Source: Eurosta solidaginis | Taxonomy: Eukaryota; Arthropoda; Insecta; Diptera; Tephritidae | Assembly: GCF_040869045.1 (NCBI RefSeq) | Contig: NC_090320.1 | Span: 120,661,112-120,725,111 of the forward strand | DNA length: 64,000 bases | Direction: 5' to 3' | Shown here: in pieces, positions 11,529 through 22,530 of the stretch | How positions within the stretch are numbered: position 1 is the first letter of the stretch | Layout of the letters: each line of letters opens with the position of its first letter | Notes under the pieces: generated by a model | The model's database searches: none | Seen by the model: only the letters and a program-made list of their open reading frames with translations | Told to the model about the DNA's origin: nothing | Translations under genes and position numbers: made by a program

Positions 11529-14500
11529 TCACGAAAAATTAATATCAAACAAATTAAATGTTACTCTCTTTTTATGTGTATTATTAGTGGTATTGTTTGT
11601 GTACGTTGTTTCAATAATCGCTGGTTTTAACCTATCTATAGGAATAGTTTTAATTTTTTCATTAATTTCAAGTTTAAAATATTTCTTATCCTTTTCAACA
11701 ACTCTGAAAGGTCCTTCATATGGTTGTTGCAACGAATGTTTATTTAAAACGCGAACAAAAACAAATTTACAAGTTTGTAGATCTTTAGGAACGTAAATTC
11801 CGGTATCAACATTTTTATGATGATTTAAATTAGATTTAATATTCCAAAAATGTTCACGTAAACTACTCAAAATTTCAGTTGATGAACTATTCTCAGCTGA
11901 TGGAACAACAAGTTCCCCGGGTAAACGTAAACTCTGGCCAAAAACCATTTCCGCCGGTGTAGCCGAAATATCTTCTTTGTAAATAGATCGCAAACCAAGT
12001 AATATGACAGGTAACTCGTCATACCAATTATTTGTGTCTTCTCTAGCCGTTATAGAAGCTTTTAATTGCCTATGGAACCTTTCAACCATACCATTTCCTT
12101 GTGGGTGATATGCGGATGTTGTTATTTGATGACTACCAAGTAATTTAGTTAACTCTGAAAATAATTTCGATGTAAATTGGCTACCCTGATCAGTTGTTAT
12201 CTGTAACGGAACTCCAAACCGAGAAATATATTCTCTAAAAAACTTATTTGCAATTGTAGATGCTGAAATATCTTTTAATGCATATGCCTCAGGCCAACGA
12301 GTAAATCTTTCAATAATCGTTAAAATATAGCGATGTCCTTTTGAAATAGGTAATGGTCCAACTATATCTAAATGGATGTGCTCAAATCTATTTTTGGGAA
12401 TTTGAATTTTGACAACAGGGGATTTTGTATGACGATAAACTTTAGACTTCTGACAATTAAGACACTCTTTTGACCAAATATTAATATCCTTATTCATATT
12501 AGGCCAATAATATTTTTTAACTATGAGCCGTCGTGTAGCTCTTGTACCAGGATGTGCAATTCCATGCAGCATGTCAAATACCGTCTTCCGTAATTTACTC
12601 GGTACAAATGGTCTAGGTGTATCTCCAGAAACTTCACACCAAATATTGAAATTTAATATAGGTATATTAATTAACTTCAAATTTAAAAATTGTGTTTTAG
12701 ATATTAGTTCGTTTAAATCACTGTCATTTTGTTGTTCGTTTTGTAAAATTTTGAAATTCAGCTCTGTATTGTGTATTGCATTAACCTCGAAAGCTCTAGA
12801 TAGCGTATCTGCTACAACATTGGATTCTCCTTTAATGTATTGTATGTCATCAGTAAATTGTGCTATAAACTCCAAATGTCTCGTTTGTCTGGGACTCCGT
12901 TCTGTTTTTGAATTTAAAGCTGTAGTTAAAGGTTTGTGGTCCGTAAAAACTGTAAATTGTCGTCCTTCCAAAAGATATCGAAAATGTTTTATATTTAAAT
13001 AAATTGCCAATAATTCCCTATCAAATGCGCTGTACTTAATTTCGGTTGGAGAAAGTTTTTTAGAAAAGAATGCAAGAGGTTCAATTTTGTTATTATACGT
13101 TTGTTGTATAACACCACCAATAGCCGTATTAGATGCATCTACTGTTAAAGATAATTTGGCATCTTTGTTAAAATGATTTAACAATATCGTAGATGCAAAT
13201 TTATCCTTAATGCATTCAAAAGCTTCACTCGATATATCGTCCCATATTAAAGTTTTATCACGTTTCTTACTTGTTCTGTTAATTAGATCATAAATTTTGT
13301 TCGTAAATTCCGCTAATTTTGGAATATATCTATGGTAATAGTTTACCATGCCTATAAATTTTTGGGCTTGCTTAACTGATTTCGGACGTTCGAAATTGCG
13401 AATAGCTGCTACTTTTTCGTCAGAAGGTCGAATACCTGTACCAGAAATATTATGTCCTAAAAAGTCTATATTTGATGCGCCAAAAGTACATTTACTTGGT
13501 TTAATATTTAAACCGTACTCTGAAAGGCGTTGAAAAAGTATACGCAAATGTTTTAAATGTTGTTCTTCGTCTTTACTTGCAATAAGTAAGTCGTCGATAT
13601 AAGAATATACAAAATCTAAGTCACTGACTGTTTCGTTAATGAATCTTTGGAAAGTTTGTGCAGAATTTCTAAGTCCGAAGGGCATTCGCATGAATTCAAA
13701 CATACCGAAAGGAGTTGTAATCGCAGTTTTATAAATGTCTTCTTCAGCCATAGGAATTTGGTGATATGCTCTAACTAAGTCTAATTTCGAAAATATATTT
13801 TTATTACGAAGATTCATATTAAAATCTTGTATGTGTGGTAAGGGATAACGATCCGGCACAGTTACAATATTTAATCTCCTAAAATCACCGCAAGGACGCC
13901 AGTCATTCAACTCTTTTTTAGGTACTAAGTGAAGTGGAGATGCTACTGAAGAATTTGAAGGTCGACAAATGCCTGTTTTAACTAAAAAATCAAATTCCGT
14001 TTTAGCGACTTTGTATTTTATCGGATCTAAGCGTCTGGGCTTAGAAAATGGAAGACTACCTTCTGTTACAAGTCGATGTACTGTTGTATGTTTAACAGGT
14101 TTCGTATAATCTGGTTCTGCAAAAAGTGACGGAAACTCTCTTAATAATTTCGTAAATTTATTATCAACCGCAAATAACTTTGGTAAAGGAATGTCACAAA
14201 AAGAAGAAATGGTATTGACCGAAAGATTTGTTAAGGGATCCACTAATCGCTTATGTTTCATATCAATAAGGAGACCATATTTACAAAGAAAGTCTGCTCC
14301 AATTATTGGCTTAGCTATATCCGCTATCAAAAATGTAAAGGGAAATTCACGTCTTAAACCTAAATTTACGTTTAAAAGCCTTTTCCCATATGTGGAAATT
14401 GTTGAACCATTAGCTGCTGTAAGAATTATATCTGTACGTTTCGTATGTGGAAATTTACACAATGGTAACACTGAAATTTCTGCTCCACTATCGATCAAAA

Positions 14501-14606
14501 AATGTAGTTTATTATCTTTATCAAAAATGAACAAGCGACGAGTTGAAAATTCCAAATTACCGTTGTTCGTCGCTGCAACAACGGTTGAATTTAGTTTGTT
14601 GAATCT
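11529..14606 (-). CDS. pol of gypsy-2: protease, RT, RNase H, integrase
   Basis: Open for about 1020 codons. No ATG exists at the N-terminus (the first possible start is TTG at 14555), so it is most likely made as a Gag-Pol fusion by -1 frameshifting. Counting from that TTG: protease [12 protein letters not shown] (residues 21-31) with [10 protein letters not shown] with [18 protein letters not shown] and YIDD (319-322); RNase H with VDAS (about 473), TDHKPL (538) and ADTLSR (583); integrase zinc domain H664-H668-C698-C701 and a DDE core with Asp near 730, Asp 789 and Glu 825 (exactly 35 residues between the last two). A GPF-type tail ([12 protein letters not shown]) closes it. No stop or frameshift seen. 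Potentially functional. Confidence 0.92.
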   Translation of the reverse strand, partial: RFNKLNSTVVAATNNGNLEFSTRRLFIFDKDNKLHFLIDSGAEISVLPLCKFPHTKRTDIILTAANGSTISTYGKRLLNVNLGLRREFPFTFLIADIAKPIIGADFLCKYGLLIDMKHKRLVDPLTNLSVNTISSFCDIPLPKLFAVDNKFTKLLREFPSLFAEPDYTKPVKHTTVHRLVTEGSLPFSKPRRLDPIKYKVAKTEFDFLVKTGICRPSNSSVASPLHLVPKKELNDWRPCGDFRRLNIVTVPDRYPLPHIQDFNMNLRNKNIFSKLDLVRAYHQIPMAEEDIYKTAITTPFGMFEFMRMPFGLRNSAQTFQRFINETVSDLDFVYSYIDDLLIASKDEEQHLKHLRILFQRLSEYGLNIKPSKCTFGASNIDFLGHNISGTGIRPSDEKVAAIRNFERPKSVKQAQKFIGMVNYYHRYIPKLAEFTNKIYDLINRTSKKRDKTLIWDDISSEAFECIKDKFASTILLNHFNKDAKLSLTVDASNTAIGGVIQQTYNNKIEPLAFFSKKLSPTEIKYSAFDRELLAIYLNIKHFRYLLEGRQFTVFTDHKPLTTALNSKTERSPRQTRHLEFIAQFTDDIQYIKGESNVVADTLSRAFEVNAIHNTELNFKILQNEQQNDSDLNELISKTQFLNLKLINIPILNFNIWCEVSGDTPRPFVPSKLRKTVFDMLHGIAHPGTRATRRLIVKKYYWPNMNKDINIWSKECLNCQKSKVYRHTKSPVVKIQIPKNRFEHIHLDIVGPLPISKGHRYILTIIERFTRWPEAYALKDISASTIANKFFREYISRFGVPLQITTDQGSQFTSKLFSELTKLLGSHQITTSAYHPQGNGMVERFHRQLKASITAREDTNNWYDELPVILLGLRSIYKEDISATPAEMVFGQSLRLPGELVVPSAENSSSTEILSSLREHFWNIKSNLNHHKNVDTGIYVPKDLQTCKFVFVRVLNKHSLQQPYEGPFRVVEKDKKYFKLEINEKIKTIPIDRLKPAIIETTYTNNTTNNTHKKRVTFNLFDINFS

Positions 14607-15529
14607 TTATTTTTATTATAAGAACACGGTTGTTCACAATTTCGGGCATTACTTCCAAACTTGTAGTGAAATCTACACAGCCAATTTGGATTATTACGCG
14701 AATTGGAACGACGTCTAAATGAATTTCTAAAATAATTTCTGGAATTCGACCGTGATCTAGATTGATTTTGATAAACTTGAGTTTTTATTTCAGATAATTC
14801 TAAAGAAAGTTTTTGAAAATTTTCAAACATCAAAGAAGTAGTTTTTACCAAATTTTCAACCACAGAATTTTGCGCTACTGAATTCGAAACCGCGTTAACC
14901 GAATATACTTCATTTTTATTTATGACTTCCCAAATATTATCAGCGATTTTTGTCAATTCATTTATATTAGTTGAATTGGAACTAGCTAAAATCGCACTTA
15001 AATTTTTGGGAAGTTTTCTTATCCAAATCTTTTTAAGAATATTTTCACTGAAATTTGAACCGGCAAGTAAAATCAATGATCTATAAAATTCTGAGGGTTT
15101 ACGATCTCCCATCTCAGAATCACTAAAAATTTTATCTAGCTTTGAACTTTCACTTAATGAATGCCTTTCTATTAAAATTTTCTTAAGTTCAGAAAACTTA
15201 TTAACTTGGGGGGGATTTTGAATAAAATCTAACACCGTTAAAATTACTTCCTGTGGAAGTGCGGTAATAATATGTTCATATTTTGTGTTTTCTTGCGTTA
15301 TATTTTTAGTGCTAAATTGTGTTTCAGCATGTATAAACCACGCTTCTGGACAACTAGTCCAAAATTGTGGAAGTTTGACTGATGTTGCTGAAATTTCGTT
15401 TTGATTGTAATTATCATAGGGATTTGTATTACTTTGTTGAGAAGTGTTATTTGGTATATTTATTAATGAATCATTTGAATTATTAGAAAGTGTAGGTGCT
15501 TGTGTATTCTGTTGTGGTGAACGAAACAT
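14591..15529 (-). CDS. gag of gypsy-2
   Basis: 312 aa, ATG at 15529. A Ser/Asn/Gln-rich N-terminus (about 50 aa) precedes a capsid-like domain ([18 protein letters not shown], about residues 52-70; [14 protein letters not shown], about 140; [15 protein letters not shown], about 180). The C-terminus is Arg/Ser-rich and ends with a Cys/His group, [18 protein letters not shown], near residues 284-301. This is not the canonical CCHC knuckle, and similar boxes are known in the CsRn1 clade. It should form the virus-like particle and bind element RNA. Its end overlaps the pol frame by about 16 bases in the -1 frame, so Gag-Pol would need a -1 frameshift or reinitiation; I see no canonical slippery heptamer. 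Confidence 0.85.
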   Translation of the reverse strand: MFRSPQQNTQAPTLSNNSNDSLINIPNNTSQQSNTNPYDNYNQNEISATSVKLPQFWTSCPEAWFIHAETQFSTKNITQENTKYEHIITALPQEVILTVLDFIQNPPQVNKFSELKKILIERHSLSESSKLDKIFSDSEMGDRKPSEFYRSLILLAGSNFSENILKKIWIRKLPKNLSAILASSNSTNINELTKIADNIWEVINKNEVYSVNAVSNSVAQNSVVENLVKTTSLMFENFQKLSLELSEIKTQVYQNQSRSRSNSRNYFRNSFRRRSNSRNNPNWLCRFHYKFGSNARNCEQPCSYNKNKDSTN

Positions 15530-16668
15530 TTTATATATGTATATGTATATTGAATTACGTCAAAGAGGGAGTTTACAATTTAAATGTTTAGCCCTACAAA
15601 TTAACTGGGTTAAAAGAAAGAACAAAACAAAAATAAATAAATAAAATTGTATCAAAAATTTCAATGATATGCAAATTGAACTTTCCTATTTACGCAAGAC
15701 AAAGTATCTAAGGCACATTTTCAAATGATCTAATTATATATAGATTGACAATTATCTCCGAAAATTCACTTAATTTTCAGACGACTGAATTTAAACCATA
15801 TTTAAATGTCCACCACTGATTATTTAAATACGAATAGAACAACCCTGCCTTCTATTGGATTATCAAATCACCAAACTAATGCTAATGAACAAAATACACT
15901 ATTTATGTGTGACGTCCACGGAAATATAAAACGAAAAAGAACGCATGTTATGTTGATTTGCACATCACTGTATATGCAATAAAATAAAATGTCTTTATGA
16001 CATATATAGATATAAATAAGTTATAAAACCATCAATATATATACCAATACATTTGGTTTATAATGAATGAATTCTCCACGTGTAATCAAATTTATTAATA
16101 TTAATCACTCACTTTTTCGTCACCAGTATTTGTATATTACCCAACATTTTCGGTTATCCTTCTATACACTGGTAATTCTTTATAAATTGTCACAGTTCGT
16201 ATGAAGCATTCAAATAAGTGTTGTTGTATTTACGGGTAGACACTTATTCATAGACTTTAGTATTGACGTTATTATTTAAATTTCGAGGATAATGAATCGT
16301 TAACAAAGTTGATTGTTGAGATAGATCAGATCTCCCTGGGATAGATAGTTGCCTTTAGTTCCGCTATTGGTGTAGTTGTTGTCCTGTCTGTTTTAATATA
16401 ACCAACCCTTAGCAATAAGTGTGTTGATGGTGATGGCGTAAGATGTAAGACACAATTTATTTGAAACTGCAAACAGAACTGCACACTTTCTCTTGTTTTT
16501 TTTTAAATTCGATTCTGATGATAGTTTATTCTTATTTTGCCATTTAGTTTATTTACGCGACTTCTATGTTGTCCATTAGTGACCTCTTCATTTAGCTTGA
16601 TTATGTGCAATTTTGGTGGTCCTACTGCAATTCTGATGGTCTTACTGCTCGTCAATCTCGTATATGTT
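15530..16668 (-). other. Leader region of gypsy-2
   Basis: About 1.1 kb of AT-rich sequence between primer-binding site and gag ATG. No ORF of note; presumably untranslated leader and packaging region. Confidence 0.6.
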
Positions 16669-16684
16669 GGCAGAGATCGCCAAT

Positions 16685-16944
16685 TGTAGTTATCCAGTTA
16701 AGTAAGATAGAAGTTGGTTTTATTTTAAATTATTTTATTACCAAAACTAACGTATGATTTCTAACACCACAAAAATAGAATAATTTTCAAACCAGAAAAT
16801 TTTTGAAAAAACAGCAAAATCAAAACTGAAAATTCAATATTTTTTTTACATTTACAATAACAAAATTTTTAAGTAATAAATATTAAAGTAGAATAATTAT
16901 AACTTAGTATAAACAATAAACAAATTGAATATAAGAACCCTACA
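16685..16944 (-). repeat. 5' LTR of gypsy-2
   Basis: 260 bp, TGTAG...CTACA in both orientations, same sequence as 11258-11517 as far as I can see. The primer-binding site follows at 16669-16682. Confidence 0.93.
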
Positions 16945-16949
16945 CCCGT

Positions 16950-18194
16950 TATATCGAAACTGTTTGAGAAAGTGGTTATGGGAAAGTTAATGTCGTTAGT
17001 TCAGCGGCATATCTCCCCAAATCAGCATGGATTTGGTCCTGGACGTTCAACAATTACTGCATTTCAGCGTTCACAGATGGTTGCCAAGTCGACTGCATAT
17101 ATACTGACTTATCCAAAGCTCTTGATAGAGTATCTCATCGAGTATTATTGGCTAAGCTACAGCATTGGGGGTTTTATTCCACATTCTTACAATGGATAAG
17201 TTCATATTTATCCAATAGAATCAAGTTTGTTGTTATCGATAATGTAAAGTCAGCGCTATATGTGGCTACTTCGTGTGTGCCTCAAGGAAGTATCCTTGGT
17301 CCGCTCTTCTTTATAATGTTTTTTAATGATGTCAGTGCTTGCTTTAAAAAGTGCGGTCATCTTATTTACGCTGATGACTGAAAATCTTTTTCAAAATAAA
17401 AAAATGAGGGTCATGTTCTTGCACTTCAAACAGAATTAGTTGCTTTTAATGATTGGTGCAACAGGAATAGGCTTGCTCTTAATGTCAGTAAATGTTACAG
17501 TGTTACGTATTCTAAATTAAATAAGAATTTGATTTCAACTTATTACGTTTCTGAAATACCTTTGGTAAGGGTCAATAAAATTCGAGACTTAAGTATCGTA
17601 TTTGATTCACCATTTATGTTCATTGAACACTTAAATTTTATAATCCCTAAAGCGTATTCTTTATTGGCATTTATAAAAAGAAATGGCTTAGAGTTTAGAG
17701 ACCCATATACTAAAAAGTTGTTGTATAATGGGTTTGTAAAATCAAGGCTGGAATATGGTTCTATGATCTGGTGTCCATATTATGAGGTTCACAGTAAAAG
17801 GATGGAACGTGTTCAAAAAGTATTTATGAAATATTGCTTATCTGACATAAATTTTGACCTGCCGATCCCTTCATATACATCCAGGTGTAAGTTAATTAAT
17901 CTGCATACATTAGAGAGTAGAAGGGTAATTTCTTTTATTATATTCATTTATGATATCATTAATGGCATTATCGATTGTCCAATACTTCTTGCATTATTGA
18001 ACTTTCATGTGCCACCACGTAACTTACGCCAACATAATGTGTTTACTATTGAAAAGTTAAGATCTAATTATGCGATGACTGCTCCAATCACACGCGCTCT
18101 AAGTGTAATCAACTCTATTAATTCCAATCATTGCATTGACTTTTCTATATCTCGAACTTGCTTTAAAAATATGTTATTTTCTGTTTTAAGCTAA
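16950..18194 (+). pseudogene. Reverse transcriptase C-terminal half, Jockey-like element
   Basis: Continues the RT begun at 11117-11257. Motifs: SPNQHGFGPGRSTITAF (17010), KLQHWGFYSTFLQWISSYLSNR (17150-17215), CVPQGSILGPLFFIMFFNDV (17275-17330), catalytic YADD (17370), then after a TGA at 17379 and a frame change the thumb/C-terminal part (17529-18194; LEYGSMIWCPYYEVHSKRMERVQ, a Jockey-type hallmark) to a natural stop. A frameshift near 17110-17145 breaks the palm domain. No RNase H, as expected for this clade. Inactive. Confidence 0.85.
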
Positions 18195-18510
18195 ATAGTT
18201 TAGTACTATCCATATACATATGTACACATATATCTATATGGAATCTAATCTGTAAGAGTTTTGTAATCATAGACTTAAATAAATAAATATGAAACATTTG
18301 AAGGGCATTGGAAAAACGTCTGGCTGTGTTGCCATCATTAGATTTACTAATAACCCCATGTCTTCTTTAAATATTTTTTTTTCTCTCTTCAACAATCTTT
18401 TCTTCGTCAGTTGTTTGATGGGCCAATGTCTATTATGTTTGGGTTAGTTTATATAAGAGCTATTTGGCCGGTGGTTTTTAAGCGAAAAACTAAGTTTTCT
18501 TTTATCCTCC

Positions 18511-18543
18511 TACGCGTTTCGGTACATTTTGTACCTTCCTCAG
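18511..18543 (-). ncRNA. Hammerhead-like ribozyme core in the Penelope 3' tail
   Basis: On the minus strand: CTGAGGA (18543-18537, fits the core CUGANGA), one unpaired A, a 6 bp hairpin GGTACA-AAA-TGTACC (stem II), GAAA (18520-18517), then the self-complementary ACGCGT (18517-18512) as stem III and an A at 18511 as cleavage-site base (GUA). Flanks give a short interrupted stem I (GGAGG.. after the site against ..UCUAC before the core). A palindromic stem III would act as a dimer. Hammerheads are known in Penelope-like elements; this one is inferred from the pattern only. Confidence 0.55.
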
Positions 18544-18703
18544 GTAGATCTGTTTTTATTAATAACATAAAACAATTATTTGCAAAATAAACATTTTACA
18601 CAACATTGAGGATTTCACTCACATTACATTCAATTAAATTTAAACAAATTTTTCAAAACTGTATACATATATTCGCGCTGCATCCTTTTCGTTGCTCATC
18701 TGG

Positions 18704-20348
18704 TCAAACTGTGTGCTTTTTGATTGCCGTGAAGTAAGCACAGTTGATACTGTCTACGTCTTCTTTGAGGTTCACACAGTCTTTTATTCTTTGTTGTATT
18801 CGCAAGCCCTCTAGTGTTATCCTTGTTTTTGTTCTTCTTTCTATTTCCAATATACGCGCATTCGAAAAATCAGCTGAGTGATTGTGTATTGATAGGTGTT
18901 GTGAAAGTGCCGTAGAGGTCTTTTTGTTTCTTGCGTCTGCTTTGTGTTCGCTTATTCGTATTCCTAATGATCTTTTTGTTGTCCCTATATAAATTTTGTT
19001 GCAGTCTTCGCCAGCTTTCCCCTTGCATTTGATTTCGTATATCATATTATGTTGTTGCTCCTTTTCGATTGTGTCTTTTGTTCGTGTAAAAATTTTATTT
19101 AGAGTGCAGTGTGGTCTGTGCGCAAATCTTACGTTGTTGTTGTTTATGATATTTCTCAAACTTTTGTTGTCCGTTAAGCCTGGTATGTATGTAATTCCTG
19201 TGTATATTATGTTATGCCGTACTTTATTGTTTTGTGTGTTAATATTTGAATGTTCAATATTGTTCATTGTTGTAGTTATTAGCTTCTCAGGACTGCATTA
19301 CGGGTACCTTTTTGTATAGAATATTTTTTATTTTCAACTCGTTTTCATTCCTGAACTCCTGATCACTTAAAATCATAATTTTTCTTATTAGGCTTATTGC
19401 CGTGTTCTTCTTTTGGGTCCAGGGATGGTTCGAGTGGTAGTTTATCATCCTCGATGACGCTATGGACTTAGAATACCAATTCGTTCTCAATTTTTCGTTT
19501 ACTCTAGTGATCTCAATATCTAGGAATGCAAGTTTGTTGTCTTTTTCTGTGGTGATTGGATTTTCGTGTGTTGTGAGTTTAGGGTTTTGAGTATGGCTTC
19601 CACGTCTTTTTTCTTTACTATGGCTAATATATCATCTACATACTTATCTATGTATTTAATATATATGTCGTTAGATTCAAGTTCAGAGATACTGTCGTCA
19701 ATAATTTTATCTAGCACAATGTCTGCTATTGTGGGATATAGGGGGTTTCCCATTGGTATTCCATAGATTTGTTGATAAATAGTGCCATCGTATCTGAAAT
19801 AATTGTTGTCCCTTAGACAAAATTCAATAATTTTCGGAGCTGGGCTTTGGTCAGAGAGGTGTGCTCCTTTAGATTTGGCCAATGTTGCATTATGTTGTGA
19901 ATTGCTAGATGAATGGGGATGTTAGTGAAGAGTGATATCACGCCAAAAGATATAAGCAATTCATCATCGGCGATTTCTGTGTTCTTCAGTTTCTCTTTTC
20001 TTGGAAAGAATTTTTTACATTATATTTTTCGGAGGTCGCCTTCTTCAAAATTTGGCCTATATATTTTGCGAGATTGTAGCAAGGTACATTAACGGACGAA
20101 GAGATCGGACGGAGAGGCATGTTGTTTTTATGGACTTTTGGAAGTCAATATAACCTAGGCGCAGTAGCGCCATTGCATGTTAGCTGTATTTTTTGTTTCA
20201 AGTTAATGTTTTGTTGTTTATAGATTTCGTTAACTATTGCGTTGTTTTTCCTTTGTAACTTTTGTGTTGGGTCCTCTCGTATCGTTTTGTAAGTATTTTT
20301 ATCATTTAGCAGGGCTTCCATTTTAAGTTTGTAGTCCATTTTATACAT
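18704..20348 (-). pseudogene. Penelope-type reverse transcriptase with GIY-YIG endonuclease
   Basis: N-terminal segment TYKTIREDPTQKLQRKNNAIVN (20300-20235) matches the conserved start of Penelope RTs. The polymerase core follows: IIEFCLRDNNYFRYDG, IYGIPMGNPLYPTIADIVLD (19770-19710) and KYVDDILAIV (19655-19625, YVDD). A linker (19490-19287) leads to the GIY-YIG nuclease: NIIYTGITYIP upstream, then YEIKCKGKAGEDCNKIYIGTTKR (19045-18975) with LGIRISEHKADAR. The endonuclease part is open for 187 codons and ends naturally at 18704. Frame breaks near 20140, 19900-20100, 19520 and 19280 disable the whole. Confidence 0.85.
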
Positions 20349-20360
20349 TAAAACAGTATC

Positions 20361-20960
20361 TTTTCTTCGGTTCCTTCAAGAGTTTTGTTCACCACAGTCA
20401 CAGATCAGTTACAAGAATGGTTTCTTCTGGAGGATATCATATATTTTCTAAGGAATTCATATGCTGTGTAAATGTCAGCATAACTTTATTTAGCCCCAGA
20501 TCATATTTCTAAATACGTTTTAACTGTAAACTTTCGATTTATGTATAGAGCTACTGCCTCTTCTGGAGTATATTTAACTATCACTGAGGCTGGACGAATA
20601 AGCGCGTGTTATAATTTAGGTGCGTCTGCATTTTTGGTGATAGTTTCCACCATTAACGCTGCATACCGTTGACCTGATAACCTCAAGCTAGAAGCAGTTG
20701 CAAAAGCCAACTCTTCTTTTGAATAGCTTCTTATCAAATGTGATAACTTTTTTCTTTTGGACTGATGACTAGTCTCCGAAAAAGATATCAGTGTTCATCC
20801 CTTCATCTTTACAATATGTCTGCAACTTTTCCACTCACAAATTTTGAAACGGCTTCTTTTATTGGAGTCAACTTTGAGCTGTCATTTTTTTCTTTTGCGT
20901 TATTTTGCTTATACCGAATCTCGAAAAGTTCGTCCTTTGAAATTGCCATAGTTCCCGAAA
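20361..20960 (-). pseudogene. N-terminal part of the uncharacterised repeat-family protein (family Y)
   Basis: Starts with ATG at about 20949 (MAISKDELFEIRYKQNNAKE) and continues in shifted frames through SKEELAFATASSLRLSGQRY, TPEEAVALYINRKFTVKTYLEI and ADIYTAYEFLRKY to PEETILVTDL near 20385. The order LFEIR ... TPEEA..LY...TVK.Y..IR ... ADIYP.Y is what I remember for the N-terminus of the family whose C-terminus (VHKILIHG) lies at 10534-11116. Stops at about 20840, 20600, 20515 and 20500. Same strand and correct order suggest one ancestral copy split by later insertions, though the middle third is missing. Confidence 0.5.
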
Positions 20961-21497
20961 ACTAAGTATTTCATGAAAACCTGCATTTTCCTGCAGCTAA
21001 AAATGTACTATTTTTGTTATACGAATAGTAGCATACAAGGTTAGATAAAAATTAAAGCGGATAAACGCGGATAGCGAGATTGCTGGTCTTATGAATTCAA
21101 AACATTTCAAAAATTTTACTTAATTTAACATTATCTCACTATAACATGAAAAACTAATTCCTGTTCAATTAAAATCACAAAAATGTATATTTACGAAAAT
21201 TAGCATACCTCAGAAACAATATAATATTTTAGTAAGTGCAGTATAACTCACAGCAGGCCAGCAATTTAAACTTTCACATTCAATGGCAAAAATTCGAGTT
21301 AAAACTTTTACTCGATTGATATGCTTCCAAATAAAGCTCCGTTAGCCGATTCAACTTAGTTAAAGTTTCCTAGTTTTTATTTTTTCGCTTAATTACGCAT
21401 TTCTAAATAGAATTTCAAAAGAATTTTTGAAATTCAATAATATACTTTTTTTAATTAATATTTTCTAGAACATGAAAAAATACACTGTAAACCTCTA
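20961..21497. other. AT-rich, no gene seen
   Basis: Possibly the upstream non-coding part of the family-Y element. No ORF or repeat structure recognised. Confidence 0.4.
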
Positions 21498-21928
21498 GTA
21501 TATAATGAGCAACATCACGGGAAGGCAGCTCCCGTATGTGTTGGCTGGAAATACTAGAACACAATTCGGTCTACTTTGTCAGTAGGTTTGTATGATCGTA
21601 GTGGTTGTGAAAAAAGTCGCTTAAGAGTAGGAATATCATAATCTATTGAAGTGAATAAAACTCACTTCGCATTTTAGTTTGGGTAACTAATATTATTTTT
21701 TTTCCATTACCTTATGGATAAGGCTTATTTACGAAGCCTTATTATAGGCGTTTGATTTTATTGATTTTCCGACAGGGTGGATAATGATGTATATTGGAAA
21801 GATTTTCCGTAATACCTTGTCTAATTTGAAAACCAGCTTGCCTCCAAACGAAAATCGGTCCAATATACATCAATTACTTTATTTACATTGGAACGATTTC
21901 CGTCATTCCTTGTCAAATTTGTTTTGGA

Positions 21929-21961
21929 GACAAACCTGTTTCGGCGCTGCGCCATCATCAG
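21929..21961 (-). ncRNA. Hammerhead-like ribozyme motif inside an inverted repeat
   Basis: Minus strand: CTGATGA (21961-21955, canonical core), one unpaired T, hairpin GGCG-CAG-CGCC (stem II), GAAA (21942-21939), stem III ACA-GGTT-TGT, and C at 21929, giving a canonical GUC cleavage triplet. The first base pairs of stem I are weak, but arms of about 34 bp (ATTGGAACGATTTCCGTCA.. at 21888-21920 and its complement at 21986-22024) could close a long distal stem I. The partner in copy B (25747-25770) keeps CTGATGA, GAAA, stem III and GUC but has lost stem II. Confidence 0.55.
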
Positions 21962-22133
21962 TGTAATTTTTCGTTCTTAACAAAGAAACCAAATTTGACA
22001 AGGGGTGACGGAAATCGTTCCAATATACATCAATTACTTTATTTACCTTATTCTGCTAACCGCAATGTTGCAGCAGAGGTAACAAGTCGCTATGGCATCA
22101 TGTTGTTTGTTAGCAACCCCCGTGTTTGTCATT

Positions 22134-22530
22134 AGGGGTACTCATTAAAGCATATAAATTTATAAACTGTAAAATTATATCCATTTACACACGCTGTTAT
22201 ATGAACGCACCTAGTAATATTCCTGATAAACTTAATTGTCGATCAGCTGTATTATTGCCAAAAAATACAGATTAAAAATGCCAAGATTAAGTGAAAAATC
22301 AAAACTAAAACGTTTGATCTTGAAGATTTCTGATGAAAAGGACGGCAATTATGTTTGCAAGGTTGCATTCCTTTGAGTTTACCGCGTTTACACCATGAAA
22401 TGTGCGCGTAAATTTATACAAATTGTGTAAATGATTTTTCATACAAAATTTGACAGTTCGTTTACGCACTAGATAAATTTATACGTTTACACACTTTATA
22501 AGTCATTTATAAGGTTAAATGAGTCCCTCT
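22134..22530. mobile_element. MITE with AGGGGTACTCATT-type TIRs
   Basis: 397 bp insertion with imperfect TIRs (AGGGGTACTCATTAAAGC and AGAGGGACTCATTTAACC) and a 3 bp ATT duplication (22131-22133, 22531-22533). Copy B of the surrounding repeat has the empty site (GTCATT-GTAAATTT at about 25908-25921), which proves the boundaries. AT-rich, no ORF. A 3 bp duplication is compatible with the PIF/Harbinger group, but the superfamily is not settled. Confidence 0.85.

Larger units (their letters stand above)
11258..16944 (-). mobile_element. gypsy-2: apparently intact Ty3/gypsy LTR retrotransposon
   Basis: 5687 bp on the minus strand. The 260 bp LTRs (16685-16944 and 11258-11517) show no difference by eye, and a 5 bp CCCGT duplication flanks them. 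gag (939 bp) and pol (about 3 kb) are both open without an internal stop. The polypurine run GAAGGGGGAGTAC touches the 3' LTR, and TGGCGATCTCTGCC lies two bases inside the 5' LTR as a primer-binding site. No env. It sits in a Jockey-like element. Gag's Cys/His box is atypical (see gag), which recalls the CsRn1 clade; that clade call is tentative. This is the best-preserved mobile element of the window. Confidence 0.93.
11117..18291 (+). mobile_element. Jockey-clade-like non-LTR retrotransposon, 5'-truncated, split by gypsy-2
   Basis: The 5' piece (11117-11257) encodes NLSLKSGIFLDDWKI ... SNYRPISKLPV; the 3' piece (16945-18291) resumes at PVISKLFEKVVMGKL. The CCCGT before gypsy-2 (11253-11257) is repeated after it (16945-16949), so removing one copy restores the reading frame across the join. 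The 3' end is a TAAATAAATAAAT tail near 18277, as in Jockey-like elements. The 5' end starts mid-RT, the usual result of incomplete reverse transcription. Confidence 0.85.
18480..20360 (-). mobile_element. Penelope-like element (5'-truncated)
   Basis: Minus-strand retroelement with the diagnostic pair of a YVDD reverse transcriptase and a C-terminal GIY-YIG endonuclease. The start (about 20348) already lies inside the N-terminal conserved DPTQKLQRKNN region, so the 5' end is lost and abuts family-Y sequence. Downstream of the ORF a 220 bp tail leads to a hammerhead-like motif at 18511-18543. Confidence 0.85.

Noticed and set aside
12523..13002. 159-codon + strand ORF
   Set aside because: Antisense shadow of the open gypsy-2 pol frame.
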